64,000 nt of DNA from Streptomyces sp. DH24 (GCF_029813775.1 NZ_JARVKW010000015.1:1-64000), one strand, 5' to 3'; numbered from the stretch's first letter, positions 1 to 9,113 are shown. Numbers and translations: made by a program. The notes: a model not told the origin generated them from the sequence alone.

Positions 1-107
1 GCCTGTTCGGGCCGCGCCCCGCCCCGTTGAGTGTCCTTCGTGTCCTTGAGCGGGCGTCGACCCGGGCCGCACAGCGGCCCGAACGGACATCGACCCCGGT
101 GCGGGCC
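1..107. other. window edge, no gene seen
   Basis: GC-rich sequence downstream of the first gene, which reads leftwards. Open frames here are in-frame shadows without a convincing start or ribosome site. Nothing else can be supported. Confidence 0.4.
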
Positions 108-599
108 TCAGGCGGCGCCGGCGTCGAGTTCGAACCACACGGCCTTGCCCACGCCGTGCGGCCGGACCCCCCAGGAGTCCGCGAGGGACTGCACGAGGAC
201 GAGGCCCCGGCCGTTGGTCCGCTGCGCACCGTCGTCGGCGTGCGGTACGCGCGGAGCGGGCCGGCCGGCCACGAAGTCCCTGACTTCGACGCGCAGTCCG
301 CCCGGCCGGACGGTCGCGGTCAGGACGGCGTCGTCGTCGGTGTGGACGAGCGCGTTGGTGACGAGTTCGCTGGTGAGCAACTCCGCTATCTCGGACCGTC
401 CGGGCCGCCCCCACTGGCGTAACAGCTCGCGCAGCGCCCTGCGGGCCTCGGGCACGGCCCGCAGGTCCGCGCGCCCGAGTCTGCGTCTGAGCTGAGGGGC
501 CGGGGCCCGCTCCGGTCCGCCGTCGGGCTTCTCCTCCATGGTCTGTGCCGAGGAGACGCCGGCCGCTGCCGGAAATCCCCCTCGTGACTGTCTCTTCAT
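108..599 (-). CDS. RsbW-like ATP-binding regulatory protein
   Basis: Small cytoplasmic protein of 163 residues with a HATPase_c domain of the anti-sigma/serine kinase type common in Streptomyces. Visible motifs are the N box ELLTSELVTNALVHT, the DFVAGRPAPR segment standing where the G1 box would be, and NGRGLVLVQSLADSWG as the G2 box and ATP lid. Such proteins usually bind anti-anti-sigma or sigma partners and may phosphorylate them. ATG at 599 is chosen because GGGGG lies just upstream; the frame stays open to 716, so a longer form is possible. No sigma factor or STAS partner is adjacent, so the target is unknown. Confidence 0.8.
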   Translation of the reverse strand: MKRQSRGGFPAAAGVSSAQTMEEKPDGGPERAPAPQLRRRLGRADLRAVPEARRALRELLRQWGRPGRSEIAELLTSELVTNALVHTDDDAVLTATVRPGGLRVEVRDFVAGRPAPRVPHADDGAQRTNGRGLVLVQSLADSWGVRPHGVGKAVWFELDAGAA

Positions 600-831
600 G
601 ATCCCCCGAGCGACGATGGTCGGTCCCTCCTCATCGAACACGTACACGGGGATCATTGCCCGATCGGGCACGGGACAGTCATGCGGAATGGTGAACGCCG
701 GAAGGAACCGGTCCAACAGGCCGATGACGCCTGCCGGTCCGGCCGGGGCCGGGAGCCTCGCGGCAGGCGTCGTGGCGGGGCCGCCACCCCCACCCCCGGG
801 CGGGAGGGCGGCCCCGCCGGTGGGCTCGCGG

Positions 832-1470
832 TCAGTACAGCTTGGCGACCGCGGCGGTGGTCGTGGCGCGGAACGCGGCGACCGGGGCGTCGTCGAAGTC
901 GCCGAGCTGCGACCAGTCCACGACGGTGACGGTCCGGCCGTCCCGGCCGACGGAGAGCAGGCGGATGTCGCTCGCGCCCCACGCGGTCCGGGTGTGCAGG
1001 CCGTACACGTGGGCGCCTTCCTCGACCGCGACGTGACCGTGGTCCGCCAGTTCGGCCGCCACCTCCGGGTCGGCCTCGACGCGCTCCGGGCAGGAGCGGA
1101 TCTCCTCGTTCAGGCGCGCGGCGAGGGACTTGGCCCCGGCGGTGCTGCCCGTGACGACGGTCAGCTGCCGGGCGCCGGTGTCGAGTTCGGTTCGGAAGTC
1201 CCGGTACCGCGAGCCGTGTTCGGGCAGGGCCCGCTCCAGGCAGAGCAGCAGTTCCACGGGCACGCCGTCGGTGATCTCGCCCGCCGTCCAGGCGGAGGAC
1301 GGGTGCGGCGGCAGGTCGGCCGCGGAGAGGAAGGCGGGTGCGGCCTGCGCACGGGGCGCGGAGGCGGCGGGTACGGCACCGGCCGGCGCGGAGACGACGA
1401 GCGCCGTGGCCGCGGTGAGCGCGACGGCGGCGCATGCGGTGAGTGTGCCGACGCGGGTGCGTTCGGGCAT
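832..1470 (-). CDS. secreted protein, PknH_C-like sensor domain (tentative)
   Basis: 212 residues. The N terminus has basic residues, a hydrophobic stretch (TACAAVALTAATALVVSAPA) and an Ala-rich cleavage region, so export by Sec is likely. The mature part has two cysteines (LLLCLER and RSCPER) that could form a disulfide, and a spacing of hydrophobic strands that recalls the extracellular PknH_C-like sensor domain. That assignment is inference. ATG 1470 is preceded by GGGGGG at good spacing; an in-frame ATG lies six codons upstream at 1488. Transcribed toward the ATPase gene with a 230-base gap. Confidence 0.65.
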   Translation of the reverse strand: MPERTRVGTLTACAAVALTAATALVVSAPAGAVPAASAPRAQAAPAFLSAADLPPHPSSAWTAGEITDGVPVELLLCLERALPEHGSRYRDFRTELDTGARQLTVVTGSTAGAKSLAARLNEEIRSCPERVEADPEVAAELADHGHVAVEEGAHVYGLHTRTAWGASDIRLLSVGRDGRTVTVVDWSQLGDFDDAPVAAFRATTTAAVAKLY

Positions 1471-1691
1471 GGGTGTCCCCCCAGACATGAGAGCGTGATG
1501 GTGTGGCGCCAGGCCTTCGGCGGCCGGCGACACACCAAGAGCATCAGCGGTCACGGCGGGGCGGCGCAACGGCCGTCGGCGGGTCGGCGGGGGTGGAACC
1601 GTCCCAGGCCGTCCGACGTGCAGGTACATGAGGTGCCTGGGACGCCGTCCCGGGACGGGGAGCACCGAGAGCACGGGGAGGGCACGGGGGC

Positions 1692-3221
1692 GTGGGGGCG
1701 GAACGGCAGGACGGGGTCGAGGAGTTCGCGGCGCTGCTGAGGCGTCTGAAGGAGCGGACGGACCGCAGCTACGGTTCGCTGGCCCGGCGCCTGCACATGA
1801 ACACCTCGACGCTGCACCGCTACTGCGCCGGTGATGCGGTCCCCGTCGACTTCGCCCCGGTGGAGCGCTTCGCCGCCCTGTGCGGGGCGACGGCCGAGGA
1901 GCGCCTGGAACTGCACCGGCACTGGATGGCGGCGGTCGCGGCACGCCGACGGGCGCAGAAGGGACCGCTCGAGGCCGGTCCCGCGACGCCCTCGGAAGCG
2001 TCGGCGGACGAGGGACGGCCGGGCGACACGCAGGACACGGCACCCGGGGAGGACGCGGCCGAGCCGCACCCCGTGGAAGACGCGGCCGAGCCGCACCCCG
2101 TGGAAGACGCGGCCGAGCCGCACCCCGTGGAAGACGCGGCCGAGCCGCACCCCGGGGAAGACGCGGCCGGCGGCGAGGACGCGACAGCCGCGCGTCCGGC
2201 GCAGGCCCCGCCCGTCACCGAGCCCGACGCACCGTCACCCCTGCTGCCCCCGGCCCCACACCGCTCTCCGTCTCCCTCCCCCTGGTACCGCCGACGCCGT
2301 ACCACCGTGGCCGCCGCCGCGTCGGCCGCGCTGCTCGTCGCGCTCGGCGGGCTGTCCGCCCTGTCGGCGAACCGGTCCCCGGCGGACGACGGCGCGCGGG
2401 CCGCGGCCCCGTCCGGTCCGGCCGCCGCCCCGCACGCGCGGCCCCGCCCGTCGGACGCGTCGCGCAGTCCCTCCCCCGGCACGGGCTCGCCCTCGGCCTC
2501 GGGCGGCGCGAAGAGGCCCGCACCGCAGGCCGGCCGCACCGCCGGCGGTCCGCGCGTCGCGCCCTCGGAAGAGGCCACCGGGTCGCCCGGCGCCGCCACC
2601 GGCACTCCCCTCACCTGGACCGCCGACTCGCACGTCTGGGCGGGCGGTTGCGGCCACGACTACGTCATCGGCGCGTCACCGGCGCGGGTACCGCCGCCCC
2701 CGGCCCCGCAGGACGCCGCGACGTGGGCGGCGACGCAGCGGGCGGTGCACGGCCGGGAGACGATGGTGGAGATCTCGGTGCAGGGCAGGTCGTCCACGGC
2801 CGTCGTCCTGGAGGCGCTGCGGGTCCGCGTCGTCGGGCGCACGGACCCCGCGCCGGGTTCCGTGTACGCGATGGACCAGGGCTGCGGAGGTTCCCTGACG
2901 CCCCGTCACTTCGCGGTCGACCTGGACAAGGACCGGCCGATCGCCCGCCCGGTCGGCGGCAACGACGCGGGCACGCCGGTCCCGGCGGTGCGCATGCCGT
3001 ACCGGGTGTCCGCCGAGGACCCGGAGGTGCTGCTGGTGACGGCCCGGACCGGCGGCTGCGACTGCCGCTGGTACCTGGAGCTGGACTGGTCGTCGCAGGG
3101 CCGCACCGGCACCGTCCGGGTGGACGCCGACGGCCGCCCGTTTCGCACCAGCGCCATCGACGGACTGCCGCGGTACCTGTACGACACGTCGGCTCGCGCG
3201 TGGACGACGTACACCCCGTAG
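1692..3221 (+). CDS. membrane-anchored HTH protein with extracytoplasmic domain
   Basis: 509 residues, GTG start. Residues about 8 to 75 form an XRE-type helix-turn-helix (SYGSLARRLHMNTSTLHRYC). Then comes an acidic Ala/Pro linker with four exact-length nine-residue repeats (VEDAAEPHP, residues 119 to 154), a basic stop (WYRRRR, about 198 to 203), one membrane helix (about 204 to 225), a Pro/Ser/Ala-rich linker, and a C-terminal domain of about 200 residues with two Cys pairs (GGCGHD, GCDCRW). The layout suggests a DNA-binding protein tethered to the membrane with an outside domain. Ligand and target genes are unknown. It converges with poxB. Confidence 0.75.
   Translation: MGAERQDGVEEFAALLRRLKERTDRSYGSLARRLHMNTSTLHRYCAGDAVPVDFAPVERFAALCGATAEERLELHRHWMAAVAARRRAQKGPLEAGPATPSEASADEGRPGDTQDTAPGEDAAEPHPVEDAAEPHPVEDAAEPHPVEDAAEPHPGEDAAGGEDATAARPAQAPPVTEPDAPSPLLPPAPHRSPSPSPWYRRRRTTVAAAASAALLVALGGLSALSANRSPADDGARAAAPSGPAAAPHARPRPSDASRSPSPGTGSPSASGGAKRPAPQAGRTAGGPRVAPSEEATGSPGAATGTPLTWTADSHVWAGGCGHDYVIGASPARVPPPPAPQDAATWAATQRAVHGRETMVEISVQGRSSTAVVLEALRVRVVGRTDPAPGSVYAMDQGCGGSLTPRHFAVDLDKDRPIARPVGGNDAGTPVPAVRMPYRVSAEDPEVLLVTARTGGCDCRWYLELDWSSQGRTGTVRVDADGRPFRTSAIDGLPRYLYDTSARAWTTYTP
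2046..2168 (+). repeat. 27-bp tandem repeat inside the HTH-membrane gene
   Basis: Four consecutive 27-base units (2046-2072, 2073-2099, 2100-2126, 2127-2153) plus a partial fifth. Units 2 to 4 are nearly identical. They keep frame and encode the peptide (V/G)EDAAEPHP. Copy number probably varies between strains, lengthening or shortening the linker between HTH and membrane helix. Confidence 0.9.
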
Positions 3222-3245
3222 GCGTCGATGAGCGGCTGGACTCCG

Positions 3246-4988
3246 TTACGGGCGGGGCACGTTGCGCAGGTTGGAGCGGGCCATCTGGACCATCCGGCCC
3301 ACGCCGCCGTCCAGCACGATCTTCGAGGCGGACAGGGCGAAGCCCGTCACCATCTCGGCGCTGATCTTCGGCGGGATGGACAGGGCGTTGGGGTCGGTGA
3401 CGACGTCGACCAGTGCCGGGCCCTTGTGCCTGAAGGCCTCCTTGAGCGCTCCGGCGAGCTGCTTGGGCTTCTCGACGCGGATGCCGTGGGCTCCGCAGGC
3501 GCGGGCGACGGCGGCGAAGTCGGGGTTCTTGTTGGTGGTGCCGTACGAGGGCAGCCCGGCGACCAGCATCTCCAACTCGACCATGCCGAGGGAGGAGTTG
3601 TTGAACAGGACGACCTTCACGGGCAGGTCGTACTGGACGAGGGTGAGGAAGTCGCCCATCAGCATGCTGAATCCGCCGTCGCCGGACATGGCGACGACCT
3701 GCCGGGCGCGGTCGGTGAACTGGGCGCCGATGGCCATGGGCAGCGCGTTCGCCATCGAGCCGTGGGAGAACGAGCCGATGACGCGGCGCCGTCCGTTGGG
3801 CGTGATGTAGCGGGCGGCCCACACGTTGCACATGCCGGTGTCGACGGTGAACACGGCGTCGTCTTCGGCGACTTCGTCCAGGACGGCTGCCACGTACTCG
3901 GGGTGGATGGGGACGTGCTTGTCGACCTTGCGGGTGTAGGCCTTGACGACGCCTTCGAGCGCGTCGGCGTGCTTCTTGAGCATCTTGTCGAGGAACCGGC
4001 GGTTCTTCTTGGCCCGCACGCGCGGGGTGAGGCAGCGCAGGGTCTCCCGCACGTCGCCCCAGACCGCGAGGTCCAGCCGGGAGCGCCGGCCGAGGTTCTC
4101 GGGCCGGACGTCGACCTGGGCGATCTTCACGTCGTCGGGCAGGAACGCGTTGTACGGGAAGTCGGTGCCGAGCAGGATCAGCAGGTCGCACTCGTGGGTG
4201 GCCTCGTAGGCGGCGCCGTAGCCGAGCAGGCCGCTCATGCCGACGTCGAAGGGGTTGTCGTACTGGATCCATTCCTTGCCGCGCAGGGCGTGTCCCACCG
4301 GGGACTTGATCTTCTCGGCGAACTCCATGACCTCGGCGTGCGCGCCCGCCGTGCCGCTGCCGCAGAACAGGGTGACCTTGTCCGCGTCGTCGATCATGCG
4401 GACCAGCGCGTCGATCTCACCGTCGCCGGGCCTGACCGTGGGCCGCGAGGTGACCAGGGCGGTCTCGGCGGCCTTCTCCGGGGCGGGCTGGTCGGCGATG
4501 TCGCCGGGCAGGGAGACGACGCTGACGCCGGAGCGCCCGACGGCGTTCTGGATGGCTGTGTGCAGCAGCCGGGGCATCTGCCGGGGGTTGGAGATCAGCT
4601 CGCTGTAGTGACTGCACTCGCGGAACAACTGGTCCGGGTGGGTCTCCTGGAAGTAGCCGAGCCCGATCTCGCTGGACGGGATCTGCGAGGCGAGGGCGAG
4701 GACGGGGGCCATGGAGCGGTGGGCGTCGTACAGGCCGTTGATGAGGTGCAGGTTGCCGGGGCCGCAGGAACCGGCGCAGGCCGCGAGCTTCCCGGTGATC
4801 TGGGCCTCGGCGCCGGCGGCGAACGCGGCGGTCTCCTCGTGCCGGACGTGGATCCAGTCCATGGACCGGTGCCGCCGCACGGCGTCGACCACCGGATTCA
4901 GGCTGTCCCCGACGACGCCGTAGAGGCGTTCGACTCCGGCGCGGGCGAGGATGTCGACGAACTGCTCGGCGACGTTCTGCTTGGCCAT
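3246..4988 (-). CDS. poxB: pyruvate dehydrogenase (quinone)/pyruvate oxidase
   Basis: 580 residues, full length for a thiamine-diphosphate enzyme of the PoxB group. The N-terminal TPP domain carries the cofactor glutamate in RHEETAAF (near residue 51), a central FAD-binding type domain follows, and the C-terminal TPP motif GDGGFSMLMGDF (near 433) ends in NN. PoxB oxidises pyruvate to acetate and CO2 and passes electrons to quinone at the membrane. The amphipathic C-terminal segment expected for lipid activation is present only as a short basic tail. Start ATG 4988 has AGGAAAG upstream. Monocistronic by spacing. Confidence 0.9.
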   Translation of the reverse strand: MAKQNVAEQFVDILARAGVERLYGVVGDSLNPVVDAVRRHRSMDWIHVRHEETAAFAAGAEAQITGKLAACAGSCGPGNLHLINGLYDAHRSMAPVLALASQIPSSEIGLGYFQETHPDQLFRECSHYSELISNPRQMPRLLHTAIQNAVGRSGVSVVSLPGDIADQPAPEKAAETALVTSRPTVRPGDGEIDALVRMIDDADKVTLFCGSGTAGAHAEVMEFAEKIKSPVGHALRGKEWIQYDNPFDVGMSGLLGYGAAYEATHECDLLILLGTDFPYNAFLPDDVKIAQVDVRPENLGRRSRLDLAVWGDVRETLRCLTPRVRAKKNRRFLDKMLKKHADALEGVVKAYTRKVDKHVPIHPEYVAAVLDEVAEDDAVFTVDTGMCNVWAARYITPNGRRRVIGSFSHGSMANALPMAIGAQFTDRARQVVAMSGDGGFSMLMGDFLTLVQYDLPVKVVLFNNSSLGMVELEMLVAGLPSYGTTNKNPDFAAVARACGAHGIRVEKPKQLAGALKEAFRHKGPALVDVVTDPNALSIPPKISAEMVTGFALSASKIVLDGGVGRMVQMARSNLRNVPRP

Positions 4989-5065
4989 GGCTTTCCTGTG
5001 CCCCTTCGGTCACTCGGCCCCGGGGGGACCGTTTCCGGACTTCCATGGAGGCACAGCGAGCGCCG

Positions 5066-6409
5066 TTACGCCTCCCACACGGCGGCGGCCGTACGGTCGT
5101 CGGCGTAGCCCTTGACCCGGACCTGGGCGTCGCTGAGGAACTGGGCGAGGCCGGGCGGCGTGGGGCCGGACCACCGCCCGGTCAGGTAGGCGGCCGCCTC
5201 GGGTTCGCCGCGCAGCGGCTCGGCGAGGCCCGCGGTGCACATCAGCAGGGTGTCACCCGGGCGGGCTACGCAGGCGCGGAAGCGGAAGGGCTCGCGGGGC
5301 GGCGCGGGCGCCGGTTCGTAGGGGCTGGGCGGGGCGGGTATGCCCAGGTCCATGGTGAGGCGGTCGCCCGTGGGGGTCTGGGCGGGCGGCGAGCCGAAGC
5401 CGACGACGGGTTCGCCGACGGCGTCGGTGACGCGGGGCTCGATGTCGTGCCACTGTCCGTCCCGCAGCCGGAACAGTCCGCCCGCGCCGACGCCGAAGAA
5501 CACGCGCGTACGGCATTCGGGGTCGGCCGGCAGCAGCAGACAGCGCAGGCTGGCCGTGTACGCCTCGGGGTCGAGGCCCTGCTCGGCGGCGCCGGCGCGG
5601 AGCCTGCCGAGGCCGCGGTCGGTCAGCCGGTGCAGTCCGGACTTCAGGTCGCCGCGCCGGGCCGCCCGCATGTCCTGCGCGAGGCGGACATGGTTGCGGC
5701 CGACGGCCCGGCCGATCCAGTGGCAGACCTCGGCGGCGGCGCGGTGCGCGCCCGGTGTGCCCCGGGCGCCGGTGGCCATCGCGACCAGCACCAGGGCCTG
5801 TTCGCCGGTGCCGAAGCGGGCGGTGAGCAGGAAGTCGCGGCGGGGCTCGCCCCGGAACCGGGCGGAGTCCCCGCGCACGGACGCGGCGCGCAGCGTGCAG
5901 GTGCCGTAGCGGGCGCCGTCCAGCACGGTGTCGGGGACGAGGTCGGCGAGGGCGTCGGGCTCGGCGGGCGGCAGGGCGGAGGGTTCGGCGTCGTAGGTGG
6001 GCGGGCGGGCACCGACGTGGTCCGGGCCGGTGACGGCTTCCCCGCCGGGTGGCACGGGCGGGTCGGACGGGGTCCGGGCCGGCGGGACCGTCGCGCCGGG
6101 CGGTTCCACGGCCGGTGGCTCGACGACGGGCCGGACGGGGCCGGTGGTCGTGGTCGTGCGGTCACGGGGCGCCCGGGGCGCGGTCCCGCCGCCGGTGTCT
6201 GCCGCGGCCCGCGGCTCGACCGCTCCCGCCCCGGGTGAGACCGCACCCGGTGAGACCGTGCCGGGCGAGACCGTGCCGGCCGCCGAGGCGAACCGGTCGT
6301 CCAGTGAGTCTGGCGCGGGCGTGGAGCCCGTGTCACCGGTGGAGTCGTCGTACAACTGCCGCCACCAGTCGTCCTCGTGACCGGTAGGACTTCCCCCCTG
6401 CTGGCTCAT
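5066..6409 (-). CDS. PP2C-like protein with degenerate metal site
   Basis: 447 residues. The first 190 or so are a Pro/Thr/Gly-rich linker of low complexity. The rest resembles the PP2C_2 fold: strand RYGTCTLRAASVRGDSARF, helix with HRAAAEVCHWIG, and the terminal motif ADDRTAAAVWE, which holds a metal-binding Asp pair in true phosphatases. The usual VADGMGG metal motif reads VAMATGARG here, so both the Asp and its Gly partner are missing. It may be a non-catalytic binding protein rather than a phosphatase. ATG 6409 has GGTGGA upstream. No kinase is adjacent. Confidence 0.7.
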   Translation of the reverse strand: MSQQGGSPTGHEDDWWRQLYDDSTGDTGSTPAPDSLDDRFASAAGTVSPGTVSPGAVSPGAGAVEPRAAADTGGGTAPRAPRDRTTTTTGPVRPVVEPPAVEPPGATVPPARTPSDPPVPPGGEAVTGPDHVGARPPTYDAEPSALPPAEPDALADLVPDTVLDGARYGTCTLRAASVRGDSARFRGEPRRDFLLTARFGTGEQALVLVAMATGARGTPGAHRAAAEVCHWIGRAVGRNHVRLAQDMRAARRGDLKSGLHRLTDRGLGRLRAGAAEQGLDPEAYTASLRCLLLPADPECRTRVFFGVGAGGLFRLRDGQWHDIEPRVTDAVGEPVVGFGSPPAQTPTGDRLTMDLGIPAPPSPYEPAPAPPREPFRFRACVARPGDTLLMCTAGLAEPLRGEPEAAAYLTGRWSGPTPPGLAQFLSDAQVRVKGYADDRTAAAVWEA

Positions 6410-6859
6410 GCCCCCGATTGTCCACCGAACGGGCCGTGTGCAACGGGTCAACCGCGAATTGTGGTCACGGCGTCGGCCGACGCCCGGCATCCAGGGTGAG
6501 GGGTCGAGGGAGCGCGCCGGACGGCCCCACCCCCCACGGGAAGGCCGCCCGGCGCTCCCAGTGACCGGGCCCAGATCCCCTATGTCGTGCGACGCACGTC
6601 GTGGGCCGGGTCACGCTGACTGCGCCGTTTCGCGCGTGGCCGGTGCGTGCCGAGGTGATCACACCTTGGCAGAGGGGCGGCCGGTACGGCGATGATGTGC
6701 CGAGGCGGGTTTACGCCGTGGCCGGTTTCCGCCACGGCCGGCACCGCGCGTCCGTTTTTCGGGGAGCTCGGGGAGTTCCGGGAGTTCCGGGAGTTCCGGG
6801 AGTTCCAGGGAGTTCGGGGAGTTCGGGGAGTTCGGGGAGTTCGGGGAGGGCGACGGCAG
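6410..6859. promoter_or_regulatory. divergent intergenic region with 13-bp palindrome
   Basis: 450 bases between divergently transcribed genes. It holds a 13-bp palindrome (CGTGCG-A-CGCACG, 6586-6598) and a 9-bp tandem repeat listed separately. A short leftward frame at 6465-6662 lacks a ribosome site and was not called. Confidence 0.5.
6762..6843 (+). repeat. 9-bp tandem repeat, GGGAGTTCC/G
   Basis: Nine units of nine bases: one GGGAGCTCG, four GGGAGTTCC, a one-base slip at 6807, then four GGGAGTTCG. It ends at the GGAGGG ribosome site of the following gene. Two sub-variants in separate blocks suggest growth by slippage. Confidence 0.95.
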
Positions 6860-7849
6860 ATGCTGGGTGTGCTGGGGCTGGACGAGACGCACGAGTCGGC
6901 GTACCGGGCACTGGTGTCCGTGGGCGCCGCCGACCTGCCCGACCTGGCGCGCCGGCTCGCGCTCGGCGAGCACGCCACGGAGCGGGTGCTGCGCCGGCTG
7001 GAGCGGCACGGGCTCGCCGCGCAGTCGTCGGCGCGGCCCGGCCGCTGGGTCGCGGCGCCGCCGGCGGTGGCGCTGGGCGCCCTGCTCACCCGGCAGCGGC
7101 ACGAGCTGGAGAAGGCGGAGCTGGCGGCGACGCTGCTCGCCGAGGAGTACCGGGCGGCGGCGGCCGAGCCCGCGGTGCACGACCTGGTCGAGGTGGTGAT
7201 CGGCGCGGCGGCGGTCGCGCAGCGGTTCCTGCAGATCCAGCTGGGGGCGAGCGAGGAGGTGTGCGCGCTGGTCACCGGCAACCCGGTGGCCGTGACCGGC
7301 GTGGAGAACGACGCGGAGGAGCAGGCCGCCGGACGCGGGGTGCGCTACCGGGTGGTCGTCGAGCGGGCCGTGCTGGATCTGCCGGACGGCATCTCGGAGC
7401 TGACCGCCGCGCTCGGCCGGGACGAGCGGGTGCGGGTCGTGGAGCGGGTGCCGACCAAGCTGGTGATCGCCGACCGGGCGCTCGCCCTGGTGCCGCTCAC
7501 GTCGCCCACCGCGGAGCCGGCCGCGCTGGTGGTGCACGCCAGCGGGCTGCTGGAGCTGCTGTCCGGGCTGTTCGAGTCGGTGTGGCGCGACGGGCTGCCG
7601 CTGCGGCTCGGCGCGGCCGGCGTCACGGAGGAACGGCCGGACGCCCCCGACGGCACGGACCTGGAGATCCTGTCCCTGCTGCTGGCCGGCCTGACGGACG
7701 CGAGCGTGGCCAAGCAGCTGGACCTGGGGCTGCGGACGGTGCAGCGCCGAGTGAAGCACCTGATGGAACTCACGGGCGTGACGACCCGTCTGCAACTGGG
7801 CTGGCACGCGTACGAGCGGGGCTGGGTGACCCGGGACCACGAGGGCTGA
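6860..7849 (+). CDS. TrmB/LuxR-type transcriptional regulator
   Basis: 329 residues. The N terminus is a winged-helix TrmB-like domain (SAYRALVSVGAADLPDLARR), the middle resembles a ligand/phospholipase-D-like region used by this group, and the C terminus is a LuxR-type HTH (DLEILSLLLAGLTDASVAKQ, then RTVQRRVKHLM). Streptomyces carry many such orphan regulators, often near secondary metabolism or membrane genes. ATG 6860 is chosen over upstream in-frame starts because GGAGGG lies nine bases before it and the upstream frame would translate the 9-bp repeat. Confidence 0.8.
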   Translation: MLGVLGLDETHESAYRALVSVGAADLPDLARRLALGEHATERVLRRLERHGLAAQSSARPGRWVAAPPAVALGALLTRQRHELEKAELAATLLAEEYRAAAAEPAVHDLVEVVIGAAAVAQRFLQIQLGASEEVCALVTGNPVAVTGVENDAEEQAAGRGVRYRVVVERAVLDLPDGISELTAALGRDERVRVVERVPTKLVIADRALALVPLTSPTAEPAALVVHASGLLELLSGLFESVWRDGLPLRLGAAGVTEERPDAPDGTDLEILSLLLAGLTDASVAKQLDLGLRTVQRRVKHLMELTGVTTRLQLGWHAYERGWVTRDHEG

Positions 7850-8005
7850 CCGGGAGCCGTGCCGGGAGCTTGGCCGGGTGCCGGGGCGGGAGCCGTGTGG
7901 TCGTCGTCGCCCCCGCCGTTCCCCGACGGGCGGTGCCCACGGAGCCGTGCGGCCGGGGCGTGCGGCCGGCCTGCAACGCCTGTCCGGGTCGGGCACTCTG
8001 GACAG

Positions 8006-8488
8006 ATGGGAGCGTGGGGCCTGCTGCTGGTCGGCCTGGTCATCGGGCTCGGGCTGTACGGAGTGCTCGTGCCCGGCGTGCCGGGGTCGTGGCTGGTGTG
8101 GGCCGCCGTCCTGTGGTGGGCCCTGCAGGACCCCCAGCCGGTCGCCTGGTGGGTGCTGGTCGGCGCCACGGTGCTGCTGTTCCTGTCCCAGGTGGTCCGC
8201 TGGGCGCTGCCGCCGCGCCGGCTGCGCGCGGGCGGCGTCACCCACCGCACGGCGGTGTACGCGGGCGCCGGGGCGTTCCTCGGTTTCCTGCTGGTGCCGG
8301 TGGTCGGCGCCATCCCCGGCTTCATCGGCGGGGTCTACCTGTCGGAGCGTCTCCGTCTCGGCCGGCACGGCGAGGCGCGGGCGGCGCTGCGCACGGCGAT
8401 GCGCTCGGGCGGCTCCAGCGTCCTCGCGGAGCTGTTCACCTGCCTGCTGATCGCGGCGGCCTGGCTGGGCGCGGTGCTGTGGGGCTGA
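8006..8488 (+). CDS. DUF456 family membrane protein
   Basis: 160 residues, strongly hydrophobic with about four membrane helices. The paired Gly-rich segments GVPGSWLVW and GAFLGFLLVPVVGAIPGFIGG match the DUF456 family. Function of the family is not established. Start ATG 8006 has only a weak GGACAG before it. It converges with ogt. Confidence 0.8.
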   Translation: MGAWGLLLVGLVIGLGLYGVLVPGVPGSWLVWAAVLWWALQDPQPVAWWVLVGATVLLFLSQVVRWALPPRRLRAGGVTHRTAVYAGAGAFLGFLLVPVVGAIPGFIGGVYLSERLRLGRHGEARAALRTAMRSGGSSVLAELFTCLLIAAAWLGAVLWG

Positions 8489-8534
8489 CCGGCGCGCGGC
8501 CGGGCGGGGGCGCGGCGGAGGCGCGGCGGGGGTC

Positions 8535-9113
8535 CTACGGCACGGAGCGCCGGACGGACGGGGACTGGAACCCGGCGGCGAGCGCGCCCTCGTGGGTGAG
8601 CAGGTGCACCTTGCGGTCCAGGCCGCCCGCGTAGCCCGTCAGGGAGCCGTCGGCGCCGATCACCCGGTGGCAGGGGCGGACGATCAGCAGCGGGTTGGCG
8701 CCGATCGCGCCGCCGACGGCGCGGACGGCGGCCCGGGACGCCCCGACCCGCGCGGCGATCTCGCCGTACGTGGTGGTCGCCCCGTAGGGCACGGAGTCGA
8801 GGGCGGCCCACACGCGTTTGCGGAAGGCGGTGCCGGCGGTGCGCAGCGGCAGCGTGAACTCCTTCAACTCGCCCGCGAAGTACGCGGCGAGCTGCCGCTC
8901 GGCCTCGCGGAACGGGCCCGGGTCGTACCGCCAGGCGTCCTGGACGGTGCGCCCGCCCTTCTGGCCGGGCACGGACAGCGAGGTCAGCGCGCCGGACGCG
9001 TCGGCGGTGAGCAGCAGCGGGCCGACGGGGCTGTCGACTCGGGTCCAGCGGACGGGGTCGGTGGCCGGGGCGGTGATCGGGTCGGTGATCGGGTCGGTGG
9101 TCGGGGCGGTCAT
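8535..9113 (-). CDS. ogt: methylated-DNA--protein-cysteine methyltransferase
   Basis: 192 residues. The active-site motif PCHRV holds the acceptor Cys148, and TTYGEIA and the DNA-binding helix ASRAAVRAVGGAIGANP complete the family signature. It removes O6-alkyl groups from guanine in a suicidal reaction. The N-terminal DPIT repeat tail is low complexity. The ATG at 9113 shares one base with the stop codon of the upstream ada-alkA gene (TGATG), so the two are translationally coupled; a GTG one codon earlier is also possible. Together they form an alkylation-repair operon. Confidence 0.92.
   Translation of the reverse strand: MTAPTTDPITDPITAPATDPVRWTRVDSPVGPLLLTADASGALTSLSVPGQKGGRTVQDAWRYDPGPFREAERQLAAYFAGELKEFTLPLRTAGTAFRKRVWAALDSVPYGATTTYGEIAARVGASRAAVRAVGGAIGANPLLIVRPCHRVIGADGSLTGYAGGLDRKVHLLTHEGALAAGFQSPSVRRSVP

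Noticed and set aside
538..1740. 400-codon rightward frame over the secreted protein gene
   Set aside because: It is a high-GC shadow on the strand opposite two better genes, with Arg/Gly-rich sequence and no ribosome site.
3228..5108. 626-codon rightward frame opposite poxB
   Set aside because: Antisense to a clear enzyme gene; its Gly/Val/Asp-rich sequence is the mirror of poxB codons.
6465..6662. 65-codon leftward frame in the 6.4-6.9 kb spacer
   Set aside because: No ribosome site and no recognisable motif; codon pattern not convincing.
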